A DNA stretch of 54,761 nucleotides from the NCBI GenBank assembly GCA_002412545.1, contig DHVG01000004.1, positions 1-54,761 of the forward strand, in the 5' to 3' direction. Below the pieces are notes generated by a model, which was given only the letters and a program-made list of their open reading frames with translations, was not told the origin of the DNA and searched no databases. Below are positions 1 through 8,602 of the stretch, one piece after another (within the stretch, counting starts at the first letter, position 1; every line of letters starts with the position of its first letter). Source of the stretch: Elusimicrobia bacterium UBA5214. GTDB lineage: Bacteria; Elusimicrobiota; UBA5214. The position numbers were made by a program, and so were the translations under genes.

Positions 1-266
1 AGAAACGTTTAATTACAATTAAGACAATTAATAATTCTTATTTCTTTTAGGACTTTATTCTTATTATATCTTGTGGAAATGTTAATAAAAAAAATTTAAA
101 TAAAAAATTATTTTGAGTTTCAATATAAAAATTGAATATCTTAATAAAAAAATTTAATCGGAAGAAACTATTTAAGTTTTCTACAAATTAGCTCTTAAAG
201 GACCACTCTAAGTCTCTTTTCCCCATTTCCCACAAATATCGGACGGGTATTGTTTATAAGTTATGT
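1..266. other. AT-rich region downstream of dnaA
   Basis: No gene is visible. The first ~180 bases are almost pure A/T, and GC rises only near dnaA. Weak DnaA-box-like words occur (TGTGGAAAT near 73, CCCACAAAT near 229) but none is a perfect box. The stretch could be the unwinding half of an origin that flanks dnaA on both sides, or simply a spacer after the gene. Confidence 0.35.
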
Positions 267-1622
267 TTAAGTAGATTTAATCTCTTCCAAAATTTTGTTA
301 ATAAAAGCAGAAAAATATGGGTCACTTGATACTTTTAATTTAATTTTATCACAAGCATGCATTACTGTGGTATGGTCTCGGCCACCAAAAGCTTCTCCAA
401 TTTCAGTAGTTGACTGTTCAGTAAGGTTACGAGCCAAGTACATCGCAATTTGTCTTGGAAAAGCAACCGCATCAGTACGTTTTTTTGAAGTCATTTCTTT
501 AGGATTGAGATGAAAATGTTTAGCTACAACTTTCTGAATTCTCTCAATCGTAATTGGCTCGGAAACCTCTCTTTTTGTAATGATGTCCCGAAGCACTTCT
601 TTTGCTTTGTCGATACTAATTTCAGTACCCAGAAGTGAAGCAAAAGCGACAACCCGAATTAATGCCCCCTCCAACTGGCGTATGTTAGTCTGAATCTGTT
701 CAGCAATAAAAGTAATTACATCATCAGGGACATAAAGTTTTTCATTTTCTGCTTTTTTACGCAAAATGGCAATACGTGTTTCCAAGTCCGGTGGTTTAAT
801 ATCGGCAACGACACCCCATTCAAAACGACTAATTAAACGTTCTTGGAGAGCAGGTATTTCCTGTGGTGGACGGTCACTGGTAACTACAATTTGCCTTCGG
901 GAATCATATAAGGCATTGAAAGTATAAAAAAACTCTTCTTCCGAGCGTTGTTTACCAATCAAAAATTGGATATCATCAATGAGTAAACAATCAGGGCCAC
1001 GGTATCTATTTCGGAAATCGTTTAGTGTTTCGTCCCTTAAGGAATTAATAAACTCATTAATAAATTTTTCACTGGTTACATAAACAACTTTTATTTGCGG
1101 ATATATTTGTTTAGTCCGATGTCCAATTGCATGAAGAAGATGTGTCTTCCCTAGACCGACACCACCATAAATGAATAATGGATTGAACGCTTTACCAGGT
1201 TCGTTAGCAACACGGAATGCCGCTGCTTGCGCAAAACGACTTGTTGAACCAACGATGAAATTCTCAAAAGTATACCGGGGGTCAAATTCATCGCTGGGTG
1301 TGAGAATTTCTTCTTTTTGAGTGGGGATGAGCGTTTCTTCTTCTACAGTTTTTTCTTTTTCCGGAGTTAAACTTTCTAAAATTGCATACTTAAGTTTAAT
1401 TTCCTGACCAGCCTTTTGGCTGAATAAAATTTCAATTTTTTTTTCGTAATTTGTTTTTACCCAATCCGAGAAGAATTTGTTTGGACATTGCAAAGTAAGA
1501 ATATTATTTTCTAAGGAGATAAATTTTAGAGGACGAAACCATAGTTCAAAAGATTCGTCAGGCATTTCCTGCTTTATTTCGTTTAAGGTAATATCCCATA
1601 ATTCTTCCATTGTTTCATTCAT
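267..1622 (-). CDS. dnaA: Chromosomal replication initiator DnaA
   Basis: DnaA binds origin boxes as an ATP-dependent filament and opens the duplex. All four domains are visible: an N-terminal helicase-loading domain (1-80), a short charged linker, an AAA+ core with Walker A GGVGLGKT (about residues 153-160) and Walker B LLIDDIQF, and a C-terminal helix-turn-helix with the signature GRDHTTVMHACDKI. The start at 1622 is chosen because GGAGG lies 9 nt upstream. An ATG ten codons earlier (1652) would place that Shine-Dalgarno inside the gene. At 451 aa the length is normal. The gene faces away from the DnaA boxes at 1748-1767, which lie about 125 bp upstream, the usual place for autoregulation. 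Confidence 0.98.
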   Translation of the reverse strand: MNETMEELWDITLNEIKQEMPDESFELWFRPLKFISLENNILTLQCPNKFFSDWVKTNYEKKIEILFSQKAGQEIKLKYAILESLTPEKEKTVEEETLIPTQKEEILTPSDEFDPRYTFENFIVGSTSRFAQAAAFRVANEPGKAFNPLFIYGGVGLGKTHLLHAIGHRTKQIYPQIKVVYVTSEKFINEFINSLRDETLNDFRNRYRGPDCLLIDDIQFLIGKQRSEEEFFYTFNALYDSRRQIVVTSDRPPQEIPALQERLISRFEWGVVADIKPPDLETRIAILRKKAENEKLYVPDDVITFIAEQIQTNIRQLEGALIRVVAFASLLGTEISIDKAKEVLRDIITKREVSEPITIERIQKVVAKHFHLNPKEMTSKKRTDAVAFPRQIAMYLARNLTEQSTTEIGEAFGGRDHTTVMHACDKIKLKVSSDPYFSAFINKILEEIKST

Positions 1623-1669
1623 TAGGTGTTTCCTCCGTGTCTCTTTGGCCATGCATCATCGGCAGGTGG

Positions 1670-1705
1670 CCGAAGAGGAGACATGTCACTGACATTCCTC
1701 TTCGG
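1670..1705. repeat. Nested inverted repeat in dnaA leader
   Basis: Outer arms CCGAAGAGGA (1670-1679) and TCCTCTTCGG (1696-1705) match perfectly. They enclose a second perfect pair, ATGTCA-C-TGACAT (1683-1695). Related GC-rich words (CCGAAGAGG, GGTGG) recur up to 1733. It lies between the dnaA start and the DnaA boxes, so it would be in the 5' leader of dnaA mRNA. It resembles the palindromic elements scattered through the rest of the window. Confidence 0.6.
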
Positions 1706-1744
1706 AAGTCCACCGAAGAGGTGGATGAGGTGGCCGTTACCCCC

Positions 1745-1800
1745 AAGTTATCCACATCTGTGGATAACTTATGTTTACAATATTACTAAAATGTTTACAA
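1745..1800. other. Probable replication origin (oriC)
   Basis: Two perfect DnaA boxes face each other, TTATCCACA (1748-1756) and TGTGGATAA (1759-1767). They form a perfect 12-bp inverted repeat, 1745-1756 with 1759-1770. An AT-rich tract follows with the direct repeat ATGTTTACAA at 1771-1780 and 1791-1800, a plausible unwinding element. The position next to dnaA is the classical one. Only two perfect boxes are seen, fewer than in most origins, so further boxes may lie outside the window or deviate from consensus. Confidence 0.75.
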
Positions 1801-2520
1801 AATTAACATATAGTAAATAACCCTTGCTGAAATTCCACAAAGTAGAGCGAATAAATAGTTAATACCTAATTCTTGTAAAGAAAGACTGTTCCCTTGCGGA
1901 TTAGACAGAAAAGTATTTTTTGCTATTGTTCTTAAAGGTAAAAAAATGAGAAAAACTAACCACCATTTCCCTGGCAAAAGTAGACAAATCACAATGAGTA
2001 AACGTTCAATCAAAGAATACTGTTTTTCTGGAGTATATACTTTAATTTTGTTATTCTCAGTTGATAATCTTTCAAAATAGTAAAGAAAAATATTCGTAAA
2101 ATGGGTAGCAAAAACAGCAAGACAAGCAATAATTGCCCATTTTTCTATCTTACCAGTTGAAGAAGTCAAAAGGTAGATTGTAACCAGATGTAAAACTTGG
2201 TCAAGGAGAAAAAAATACAAATTATCAGTATGTGCACCACGCCAAGCAATAACTTGTATTCTACCGTTATCAAGGAGAAAATGGATTACACTAAGTATAA
2301 ATAGAGAAACCCACCCGGGGATGAATAAACCACTATTCGTTGGCCAAAACTTTGTTAAGTTACCAACAGTAAGAATTGACCCCACAATAAAAAAAATTAA
2401 CACATGTGCACTCAAACCCCATGCTTTCTCTCTTTTCCATTTTACTAATTGCTCAGTTTGCAAAGTGAAATCACACAAAAGATGTGCAAGATATACCCGC
2501 CAGAAGATGTTCATTGTCAT
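1795..2520 (-). CDS. DUF3307 family membrane protein
   Basis: This is a hydrophobic protein of about 241 aa with at least five predicted membrane segments. The N-terminal motif HLLCDFTLQTE followed by a W-K region and a later LLDNGR segment fit the DUF3307 family, whose biochemical role is unknown. The chosen start is ATG 2520, because GAGAGG lies 10 nt upstream; a TTG six codons earlier would overlap that site. The stop codon sits inside the AT-rich direct repeats of the origin. It is the last gene of the pilus/cAMP run before oriC, and a palindrome separates it from the gene before. Confidence 0.7.
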   Translation of the reverse strand: MTMNIFWRVYLAHLLCDFTLQTEQLVKWKREKAWGLSAHVLIFFIVGSILTVGNLTKFWPTNSGLFIPGWVSLFILSVIHFLLDNGRIQVIAWRGAHTDNLYFFLLDQVLHLVTIYLLTSSTGKIEKWAIIACLAVFATHFTNIFLYYFERLSTENNKIKVYTPEKQYSLIERLLIVICLLLPGKWWLVFLIFLPLRTIAKNTFLSNPQGNSLSLQELGINYLFALLCGISARVIYYMLIL

Positions 2521-2539
2521 TGTTCGGTTTCCTCTCAAT

Positions 2540-2568
2540 GCCCCCTTTGGAATTGTTCTAAAGGGGGC
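2540..2568. repeat. Hairpin between CNB-GAF and DUF3307 genes
   Basis: Arms GCCCCCTTT (2540-2548) and AAAGGGGGC (2560-2568) are perfectly complementary around an 11-nt loop. The element overlaps the stop codon region of the CNB-GAF gene. There is no T-tract on the minus strand, so it is more likely a dispersed palindrome or mRNA-processing/stability element than a terminator. Confidence 0.55.
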
Positions 2569-3560
2569 TATACCACTCTTTCTCTTGCCCGGGCTAACCT
2601 CTCCCGCGCTTTTTCCTCCTCGTGGTAGCGAGTAATCTGTATTGCCGGAACTATTTGGCTACCTACTGCAGAGAGAAGTTGCCAATCCTCTTTTTTAAAA
2701 ATATGTTGTTCTTTAAAATTAAGAAGAATAATTATACCTAAAAGTTCGTTCTTGTCGACTAAGGGTAAAGCAAGAATTGACTGAGCCACGTAGTTTTTTA
2801 AGCGAGAAGATGAGAGAACCTGTTCTTCAAAGAAAATATAATCTTCATTCAGCTCAATTGAGGCCGTTTTTATCCGATTAAGAAAATAAGCAATTAACGG
2901 TTCTTCAGGTGGGAGCGGTTGAATTAAATCTTCAGATAATCCTTGGGCAGCAATAATTTCATATTCATCGGTATACTCATTCTCTAAAGCAAAAAAGCCG
3001 GCTTCACTCTGGGGGATACCTTCCAGTAGTCGTTCTAAGAGTAAATTACACATTTCGTTCAAACTTTTACCTTGACCAATAATTCTTCCGGTTTCAAAAA
3101 GTAAGGTTAATTCTTGAGAAGTGCGTCTGAGCCGTGCACTTAATTGGTTATTTAAAGCAAAAAGATAAGTTGCCGCTATCTCTGGTTCAGAATGGAGCAG
3201 GGTTTGAAATTCTTTCCTTGGTAAAAGTAGGAGTTCTACTTCAGTTTTTGCGCTTGCTGATGCGGAACGCGGTTTATCTTCAAGAAGTGACATTTCACCA
3301 AAGAAGTCACCTTGACCGAGAATAGCCAAGGGTTTCTTTTCACCAGTTTTTTTATTGATAATTTTTGTAATCAGCACTTCACCGGAAAGGATAATGTATA
3401 AAGTTTCACCAATACTGTCTTCACTGAAGATTTCTGCACCCGCTGGATATTTTTTTTCTTGTAGAATTTTAATTAGACGGGTTAAAACTTTTTTTTCTTG
3501 TTCTCTAAAAAGAGGTAATTGCATTAATTTTTCCAACTTGATATTCGCCAGAGAAATCAC
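2568..3560 (-). CDS. Cyclic-nucleotide-binding and GAF domain protein
   Basis: The protein is a likely cytosolic cAMP receptor without a DNA-binding domain. Residues about 14-130 form a CRP-type cyclic nucleotide-binding domain whose phosphate cassette is intact (FGEMSLLEDKPRSASA, residues 87-102, with the conserved G-E and R). Residues about 152-312 form a GAF domain, followed by a charged tail. There is no C-terminal helix-turn-helix, so it probably signals by protein contact. An adenylate cyclase is encoded at the head of the same gene run, with pilus motors between. The start is uncertain: GTG at 3560 has a near-perfect AAGGAAGGTGAT that overlaps it, and ATG at 3524 is possible. Confidence 0.85.
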   Translation of the reverse strand: MISLANIKLEKLMQLPLFREQEKKVLTRLIKILQEKKYPAGAEIFSEDSIGETLYIILSGEVLITKIINKKTGEKKPLAILGQGDFFGEMSLLEDKPRSASASAKTEVELLLLPRKEFQTLLHSEPEIAATYLFALNNQLSARLRRTSQELTLLFETGRIIGQGKSLNEMCNLLLERLLEGIPQSEAGFFALENEYTDEYEIIAAQGLSEDLIQPLPPEEPLIAYFLNRIKTASIELNEDYIFFEEQVLSSSRLKNYVAQSILALPLVDKNELLGIIILLNFKEQHIFKKEDWQLLSAVGSQIVPAIQITRYHEEEKARERLARARERVV

Positions 3561-3641
3561 CTTCCTTTATTCTCAATGTCCCAATGTATCATCGGGACGA
3601 TTGCGGTCCCCCGCCGTATCGTCGGGGTCCCTGTCCCCTTC

Positions 3642-4751
3642 TTAAGAGGTCTTTTTCGAATCAATTTTTTGTGCCTGTCCGAATGTAGTTGTCTGAAAAA
3701 GTATCTTTAAATCGTTTGGATTGGGAGAAGCGGAAAGCGCATTTTCCTCAGTAATTAATTTTTCTTTCCAGAAATTAAAAAGTGCTTGGTTAAAAGTTTG
3801 CATATGGTAAAGGGTTGCTGATTCTTCCATTGTTTTAGCAATCGTTCCAATTTTATTTTCTTCAATAAGTTTTTTTATGGTTGATGTATTAATTAAAATT
3901 TCTAAAACCGCAACTCGTCCGTTACCATCAGCACGTTTGATTAACCGTTGGGCGACCACGGCAAGGAGAGTATTGGCTAAAGCCATCCGCACCTGAAATT
4001 GTGCTTCCGGTGGGAAAGTATTGACAATCCGGTCAATTGATTGTTTAGCATCATTGGTATGTAAAGTAGAAAAAACCAAATGACCAGTTTCCGCCGCTGT
4101 AAAAGCGGTAGAGATAGTCTCTTCATCACGCATTTCACCCACCAGAATTACATCCGGGTCTTGCCGTAAGGCACGTTTTAAAGCACCGGCAAAACTTAAA
4201 GTATCGGCACCCAATTCACGTTGGTTAATTATACTTTTTTTATCTTCATGAATAAATTCTAAAGGGTCTTCAATAGTGATGATATGCTTCGGGAAATTTT
4301 CATTAATGTAAGCAACAATCGCGGCTAAAGTAGTTGATTTACCGCTACCCGTCGGACCAGTAACCAGAACCAAACCTTGCGGACGGGAAGCAATTTCTTT
4401 TAATACTGGCGGTAGCCCTAACTCGTCAAGAGAAGGCATTTTCATTGGGATAACCCGGAATACTGCACCGAGCATACCTTTCTGAAAAAAGAGATTCGCC
4501 CGGAACCGTGCCGGTAGAGTTTTTGTAGAGAAAGAAAAATCAAGTTCCCGTTCGTTCTCTAACTTTTCTTTCTGTTTAGGTGTAAGCAATGAGTGGATTA
4601 AACCTTCCATATCTTCAGAAGTAATTTTATCTTTTTCCAAAGGAACTAAATCACCACGCAGACGGAGCATCGGTGCTAATCCAACCTTAAGGTGTAAATC
4701 TGACCCTTTCTTTTCTATAAGTTCTTTGAGAAATTCATCAATGTTAACCAG
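3642..4751 (-). CDS. PilT-family retraction ATPase paralogue, probable CTG start
   Basis: This is a hexameric secretion-type ATPase of the PilT/PilU group, expected at the cytoplasmic base of type IV pili. Walker A GPTGSGKST, the DVILVGEMRD Walker B and the HLVFSTLHTNDA histidine box are intact; the C-terminal AIxNLIRE motif is weak (STIKKLIEENK). The first ATG (4670) would remove conserved PilT sequence. The open frame upstream encodes VNIDEFLKELIEKKGSDLHL, a standard PilT N-terminus, and back to the stop at 4758-4760 it has no ATG, GTG or TTG. CTG at 4749-4751 lies 6 nt after a perfect GGAGGTGA (4758-4765), giving 369 aa. It follows pilT in the operon. Confidence 0.9.
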   Translation of the reverse strand: MVNIDEFLKELIEKKGSDLHLKVGLAPMLRLRGDLVPLEKDKITSEDMEGLIHSLLTPKQKEKLENERELDFSFSTKTLPARFRANLFFQKGMLGAVFRVIPMKMPSLDELGLPPVLKEIASRPQGLVLVTGPTGSGKSTTLAAIVAYINENFPKHIITIEDPLEFIHEDKKSIINQRELGADTLSFAGALKRALRQDPDVILVGEMRDEETISTAFTAAETGHLVFSTLHTNDAKQSIDRIVNTFPPEAQFQVRMALANTLLAVVAQRLIKRADGNGRVAVLEILINTSTIKKLIEENKIGTIAKTMEESATLYHMQTFNQALFNFWKEKLITEENALSASPNPNDLKILFQTTTFGQAQKIDSKKTS

Positions 4752-4781
4752 AGTGAATCACCTCCAAGGTAGTGTCTAAAT

Positions 4782-5849
4782 TTACACAGCAGGTGCTCTC
4801 CCGGAACGTACTGCTTCCGGATTATGTGCTTTGGCAATCGCATCTTCAAGACGGACAATACCTTCTTTCACTAACTCCACAAGTGCTTTATCTAAAGGAA
4901 CCATTCCAAATTTTGCTCCAGTTTCAATCGCATTATAAATCATATGTGCTTTTCCTTCACGGATAAGGTTAGCAATTGCTGGAGTGACAATCATTATTTC
5001 CCGTGCTGCTACTCGTCCTTTACCGTCAGTCCGGGGAAGAAGAACCTGAGAGATGACCGCTTTTAAACAGTTAGAAAGTTGTATCCGTACTTGCTGTTGT
5101 TGTGAGGAGGGAAAAACATCAATAATCCGGTCGACCGTTTGTGCCGCATCAGTAGTATGTAAGGTTGCGAAACATAAATGTCCAGTTTCCGCCGCGGTAA
5201 TCGCTAAAGAAATCGTTTCCAGGTCGCGCATTTCACCAACAAGGATTACATCCGGGTCCTGACGTAAAGCATGTTTTAATGCCTCCGCAAAAGAATGAGT
5301 TTGGCTACCTACTTCTCTTTGCCGGACAACACAATTTTTTGGTTCATAGACAAATTCAATTGGGTCTTCAATAGTTAGAATATGTTCATGTCTTTTCTGA
5401 TTAACAATATTTAACAGACAGGCTAAAGTTGTTGATTTTCCACTTCCCGTAGGACCAGTAACTAAGATTAATCCACGGGGTAAATCAGCTAATTGAGTAA
5501 TCGCTGGCGGAAAACGTAATTCCTCGGGAGTAGGAATAGAAGAAGAAATTACTCTTAATACTGCTTCTACACCATCTTTTTCCAAAAGAACATTTACCCG
5601 GAATCTGGCTAAATTGGGTACGGCAAAGGAACAGTCCAATTCTAATTTTTCTTCAAATACCTGTTTTTGGTCATCGTAGAGAATAGAATAAATTAATCGT
5701 TTTGAATCTTCAGCACTCAGTTGAGGTAAATCTTTTATTGGCAGGAGTTCACCTTTCACTCGCAACATCGGTGGTTTACCAATAACTATATGGATATCAC
5801 TTGCTTTATTTTCCACTGCTGCTTTCAAGATGTCCAGCATTTCAATCAT
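4782..5849 (-). CDS. pilT: Type IV pilus retraction ATPase PilT
   Basis: PilT powers pilus depolymerisation and twitching. The 355-aa protein has the PilT N-terminal PAS-like domain (KASDIHIVIGKPPMLRVKG), Walker A GPTGSGKST (132-140), Walker B DVILVGEMRD (200-209), the histidine box GHLCFATLHTTDA, and the PilT-specific AIANLIREG motif (292-300) needed for retraction in characterised PilTs. The ATG overlaps the TAA of the upstream GAF-HD gene (TAATG), with GGGAG about 9 nt upstream, so the two are translationally coupled. The canonical motif set makes this the true PilT, and the next gene the PilU-like paralogue. Confidence 0.97.
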   Translation of the reverse strand: MIEMLDILKAAVENKASDIHIVIGKPPMLRVKGELLPIKDLPQLSAEDSKRLIYSILYDDQKQVFEEKLELDCSFAVPNLARFRVNVLLEKDGVEAVLRVISSSIPTPEELRFPPAITQLADLPRGLILVTGPTGSGKSTTLACLLNIVNQKRHEHILTIEDPIEFVYEPKNCVVRQREVGSQTHSFAEALKHALRQDPDVILVGEMRDLETISLAITAAETGHLCFATLHTTDAAQTVDRIIDVFPSSQQQQVRIQLSNCLKAVISQVLLPRTDGKGRVAAREIMIVTPAIANLIREGKAHMIYNAIETGAKFGMVPLDKALVELVKEGIVRLEDAIAKAHNPEAVRSGRAPAV

Positions 5850-6841
5850 TATTCTACGCTCCCTTCTAAGTAAAGTTTGACTATTTGCGGGTCAAATTTT
5901 GTCCCGCTAAATCTTTCTACTTCTTCTATAGTTAGTCCAGTTTCTTCCACTGCTTCTAAAAGAGCGATAATTCTTGCACCTAAAGGGATATTTTCACCTT
6001 TGATATTATCCGGGAAACCGCTGCCATCGTAATTCTCGTGATGTCCACGGATTATTGGTGCTGCACCAGCAAGAAAATTTATTCCGCGGACCATTCCCAC
6101 ACCTGCCGATGGATGATTCAAATTGCGCACATTACGGTCTCCAGGAATGAGGTAGCCAATATCGTGTAGTAAAGCAGCATAGTAAAGATTTTGATACTCG
6201 CGTTCATTAAAATCCAATTCTCGTGCAATTGCTAAAGCACGCTGAGCAATCCGGCGGGTATGCCCGGTTAAATTTGGTTCACGAGATTCACTGGCAACAG
6301 CCAAAATTTCAATAATATTAGTAAAAAAATTACGTTGTGTTTCAGCAAATTTAGCATTAGTGATATAAATTGCTGCAAGATTAGATAAACTTTGGAATAC
6401 CTCCTGGTCTTGAGGAGTAAACTGGGCACCATTTTTCTTATTGAGCACTTCCGCTACACCAACCAGTTCATTATGCAAAATCAAAGGGACACAAAGTATT
6501 GATTTAGTAATAAAACCAGTAGATTTATCAAAACTTTTAGCAAAACGTTCATCTTTGGTTACATCCTGGACAACTAAAGTTTTTCTTTCTTTTGCCACCC
6601 AGCCAGCGATACCCTGTCCGATTTTTACTTTCAATTTTTTTATTATTCCGCCCTTTTCGCCACCGGCAGTTTTGAAGTAAAGATGTTCCTTATCTTCGTC
6701 AAGGAGAAGAATGGACGATGCTTCCGCGTGGGTAAGTTTTTCTGCCGCAAGACCAATTTTTTTTAGTAAGGTATCCAAATCTAAAGTACCACTTAACTCT
6801 CTAGCTAATTCGTAAAATTCTTGTAACTGTTCTTTTTCCAT
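5849..6841 (-). CDS. GAF domain protein with degenerate HD-GYP-like domain
   Basis: Residues about 1-165 are a GAF sensor domain. Residues about 170-330 resemble an HD-GYP phosphodiesterase: GHTRRIAQRA, then LLHDIG, NHPSAG and HHENYDGSGFP. Departures from the consensus matter: HDIGK is HDIGY, GYP is GFP, and the conserved D-x-x-D-A segment after the ARI motif is replaced by LLEAVEE. c-di-GMP hydrolysis is therefore doubtful, and a degenerate or altered-substrate enzyme is possible. It lies between pilB and pilT, where c-di-GMP effectors are common. There is no clear ribosome site at ATG 6841, six bases after pilB, suggesting coupling. Confidence 0.85.
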   Translation of the reverse strand: MEKEQLQEFYELARELSGTLDLDTLLKKIGLAAEKLTHAEASSILLLDEDKEHLYFKTAGGEKGGIIKKLKVKIGQGIAGWVAKERKTLVVQDVTKDERFAKSFDKSTGFITKSILCVPLILHNELVGVAEVLNKKNGAQFTPQDQEVFQSLSNLAAIYITNAKFAETQRNFFTNIIEILAVASESREPNLTGHTRRIAQRALAIARELDFNEREYQNLYYAALLHDIGYLIPGDRNVRNLNHPSAGVGMVRGINFLAGAAPIIRGHHENYDGSGFPDNIKGENIPLGARIIALLEAVEETGLTIEEVERFSGTKFDPQIVKLYLEGSVE

Positions 6842-6847
6842 CTTAAT

Positions 6848-8560
6848 TTATTGGCAGACTCTGAAGACTTCTTCAAAAGTTGTATGTCCTTTAGCCACTT
6901 TAATCATTCCATCTTCCCAGAGCGAACGCATACCTTGTTTGCGGGCAAGTTCACGAATTGGTCCGGAAGCAGTTTCTTTAAGTAGCAGCGACCTTATTTC
7001 TTCGGAAGCGACCAAGAGTTCATGGATTCCCATTCGTCCCTTATACCCGGAACCCTTACAAGTGCCACATCCTTTCCCCCGGACGATAGTTGCAGTTTTG
7101 GGGTCAATCCCCACCCCTTCAAGTGATTTAACTACTTCGGCTGACGGTTTGATTTGTTCTTTGCAATCTGCGCAAGTCTTGCGCACCAATCTTTGGGCAA
7201 GAACACACTCTAAAGTGGAAGCAATCAGAAAAGTATGCACTCCCATTTCGGACAAACGCGCTACGGTCAAAGGAGCATCGTTGGTATGGATTGTGGAAAA
7301 GACTAAATGTCCGGTCATTGCTGCTTCCATTGCAATTACTCCGGTTTCTTTATCCCGAATCTCACCAACCATAATGATATCCGGATCCTGGCGTAAAAAA
7401 GCACGCAAAGCACTGGCAAAATCAAAACCAATTTCCTGATTGATATTTACTTGGACAACACCTTCCAAATTATATTCTACCGGATTTTCCGCGGTAAGAA
7501 TTTTTACTTCCGGGGTATTGACTTTATTTAATGCTGCATAGAGTGTAGTTGATTTACCGCTTCCGGTTGGACCGGAGACCAAAATCAGGCCGTAAGGTTT
7601 ATGGATACTGGCTTCAAGTTTTTCCAAAGTATCGGGAAGAAAACCCAACTTGGATAATTCCACCCGTACCGAACCACGGTCTAAAATACGCATTACACAG
7701 GATTCACCATAAACGGTAGGGATAATATTCACCCGGAATTCTAAAGGACGGTTCCCCGCAGTAATGGAAATCCGACCATCTTGAGGTCGGCGGCGTTCGG
7801 TAATATCCATTGATTGGGTCATAATCTTGATTTTAGCAATAATTGCTGAGCGGTAGGCATAGGGAATACTGAATGTTGCATCACGCAGAACGCCATCAGC
7901 ACGGTAACGGGTATAGAGTTTGCCTTCAAAGGGTTCAATATGAATATCGGATGCACCTTGTTCAATTGCTCCGAGAATAATTGCATTAACCAATTTTTCT
8001 ACTTCCGGAGTATTTACATCAACCTCGGTAATATCAACCCTTTCCGCTTCAGTACCTGTTTCGGGGTTAATGGTCAGTTCTTCACCAGTTTTAACCTGGG
8101 AAAGAATTTTACTCAGTGCATCGCCGCCATGGATTTTATTTAGTGCATCTAATATATCTTTTGGTAGGGCAAGGTAAGGTTTAACTTCAAAACCGGTGCG
8201 GAGACGAATATCTTCAATAACAAAAAAATCTTTTGGGTTAACCAAAGCAACCGAAAGGATTTTTTCATCTTTAGCGAAAGATAAAAGCAACTGTCTGCGG
8301 GCAGTTACCTCGGGAATAATTTTTACCACATCCGGATCAAGTTCAATTTCACCTAAGTTAACGGTTGGGATATTCCATTCTTTAGCCAGGACAGCGAGAA
8401 CTTCGTTTTTCTTCGCTAATCCTAAGTCAACAACTACCTGTTGTAATGGTTGTCCGGTTTTTTTTGCTTCCGTAACCGCTTGTTCAAGTTGTTTTTCGTT
8501 AACTATTTTACCTTCTAAGAAAACATCATTGATTGTTTTTTTCTTTGTTGTTTTTGCCAT
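6848..8560 (-). CDS. pilB: Type IV pilus assembly ATPase PilB (GspE family)
   Basis: This is the extension motor for type IV pili. The 570-aa protein begins with an MshEN/T2SSE N-terminal domain (about 1-155, with LVNPKDFFVIEDI), then the ATPase core with SGPTGSGKST Walker A, the Asp box near QDPDIIMVGEIRDKETG, and GHLVFSTIHTNDAP. The zinc-binding tetracysteine element CADC...CGTC typical of PilB/GspE is present near residue 475-510. The MshEN domain binds c-di-GMP in some relatives; whether this copy does was not determined. It is followed at once by the GAF-HD gene and pilT. No pilin or pilus channel genes lie in the window. Confidence 0.96.
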   Translation of the reverse strand: MAKTTKKKTINDVFLEGKIVNEKQLEQAVTEAKKTGQPLQQVVVDLGLAKKNEVLAVLAKEWNIPTVNLGEIELDPDVVKIIPEVTARRQLLLSFAKDEKILSVALVNPKDFFVIEDIRLRTGFEVKPYLALPKDILDALNKIHGGDALSKILSQVKTGEELTINPETGTEAERVDITEVDVNTPEVEKLVNAIILGAIEQGASDIHIEPFEGKLYTRYRADGVLRDATFSIPYAYRSAIIAKIKIMTQSMDITERRRPQDGRISITAGNRPLEFRVNIIPTVYGESCVMRILDRGSVRVELSKLGFLPDTLEKLEASIHKPYGLILVSGPTGSGKSTTLYAALNKVNTPEVKILTAENPVEYNLEGVVQVNINQEIGFDFASALRAFLRQDPDIIMVGEIRDKETGVIAMEAAMTGHLVFSTIHTNDAPLTVARLSEMGVHTFLIASTLECVLAQRLVRKTCADCKEQIKPSAEVVKSLEGVGIDPKTATIVRGKGCGTCKGSGYKGRMGIHELLVASEEIRSLLLKETASGPIRELARKQGMRSLWEDGMIKVAKGHTTFEEVFRVCQ

Positions 8561-8602
8561 TTATTTATTAAGAATTACAGCGAATTTATCGAATCATTCG
8601 GG

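Noticed and set aside
1623..1652. Longer dnaA start at ATG 1652
   Set aside because: The strong GGAGG at 1632-1636 would lie inside the gene, and the extra ten residues are not part of the DnaA domain.
2540..2568. Terminator between CNB-GAF and DUF3307 genes
   Set aside because: The hairpin is strong but no T-tract follows on the minus strand.
3642..4670. Truncated PilT paralogue as a pseudogene
   Set aside because: The missing N-terminus is present upstream in frame behind a perfect ribosome site with a CTG start.
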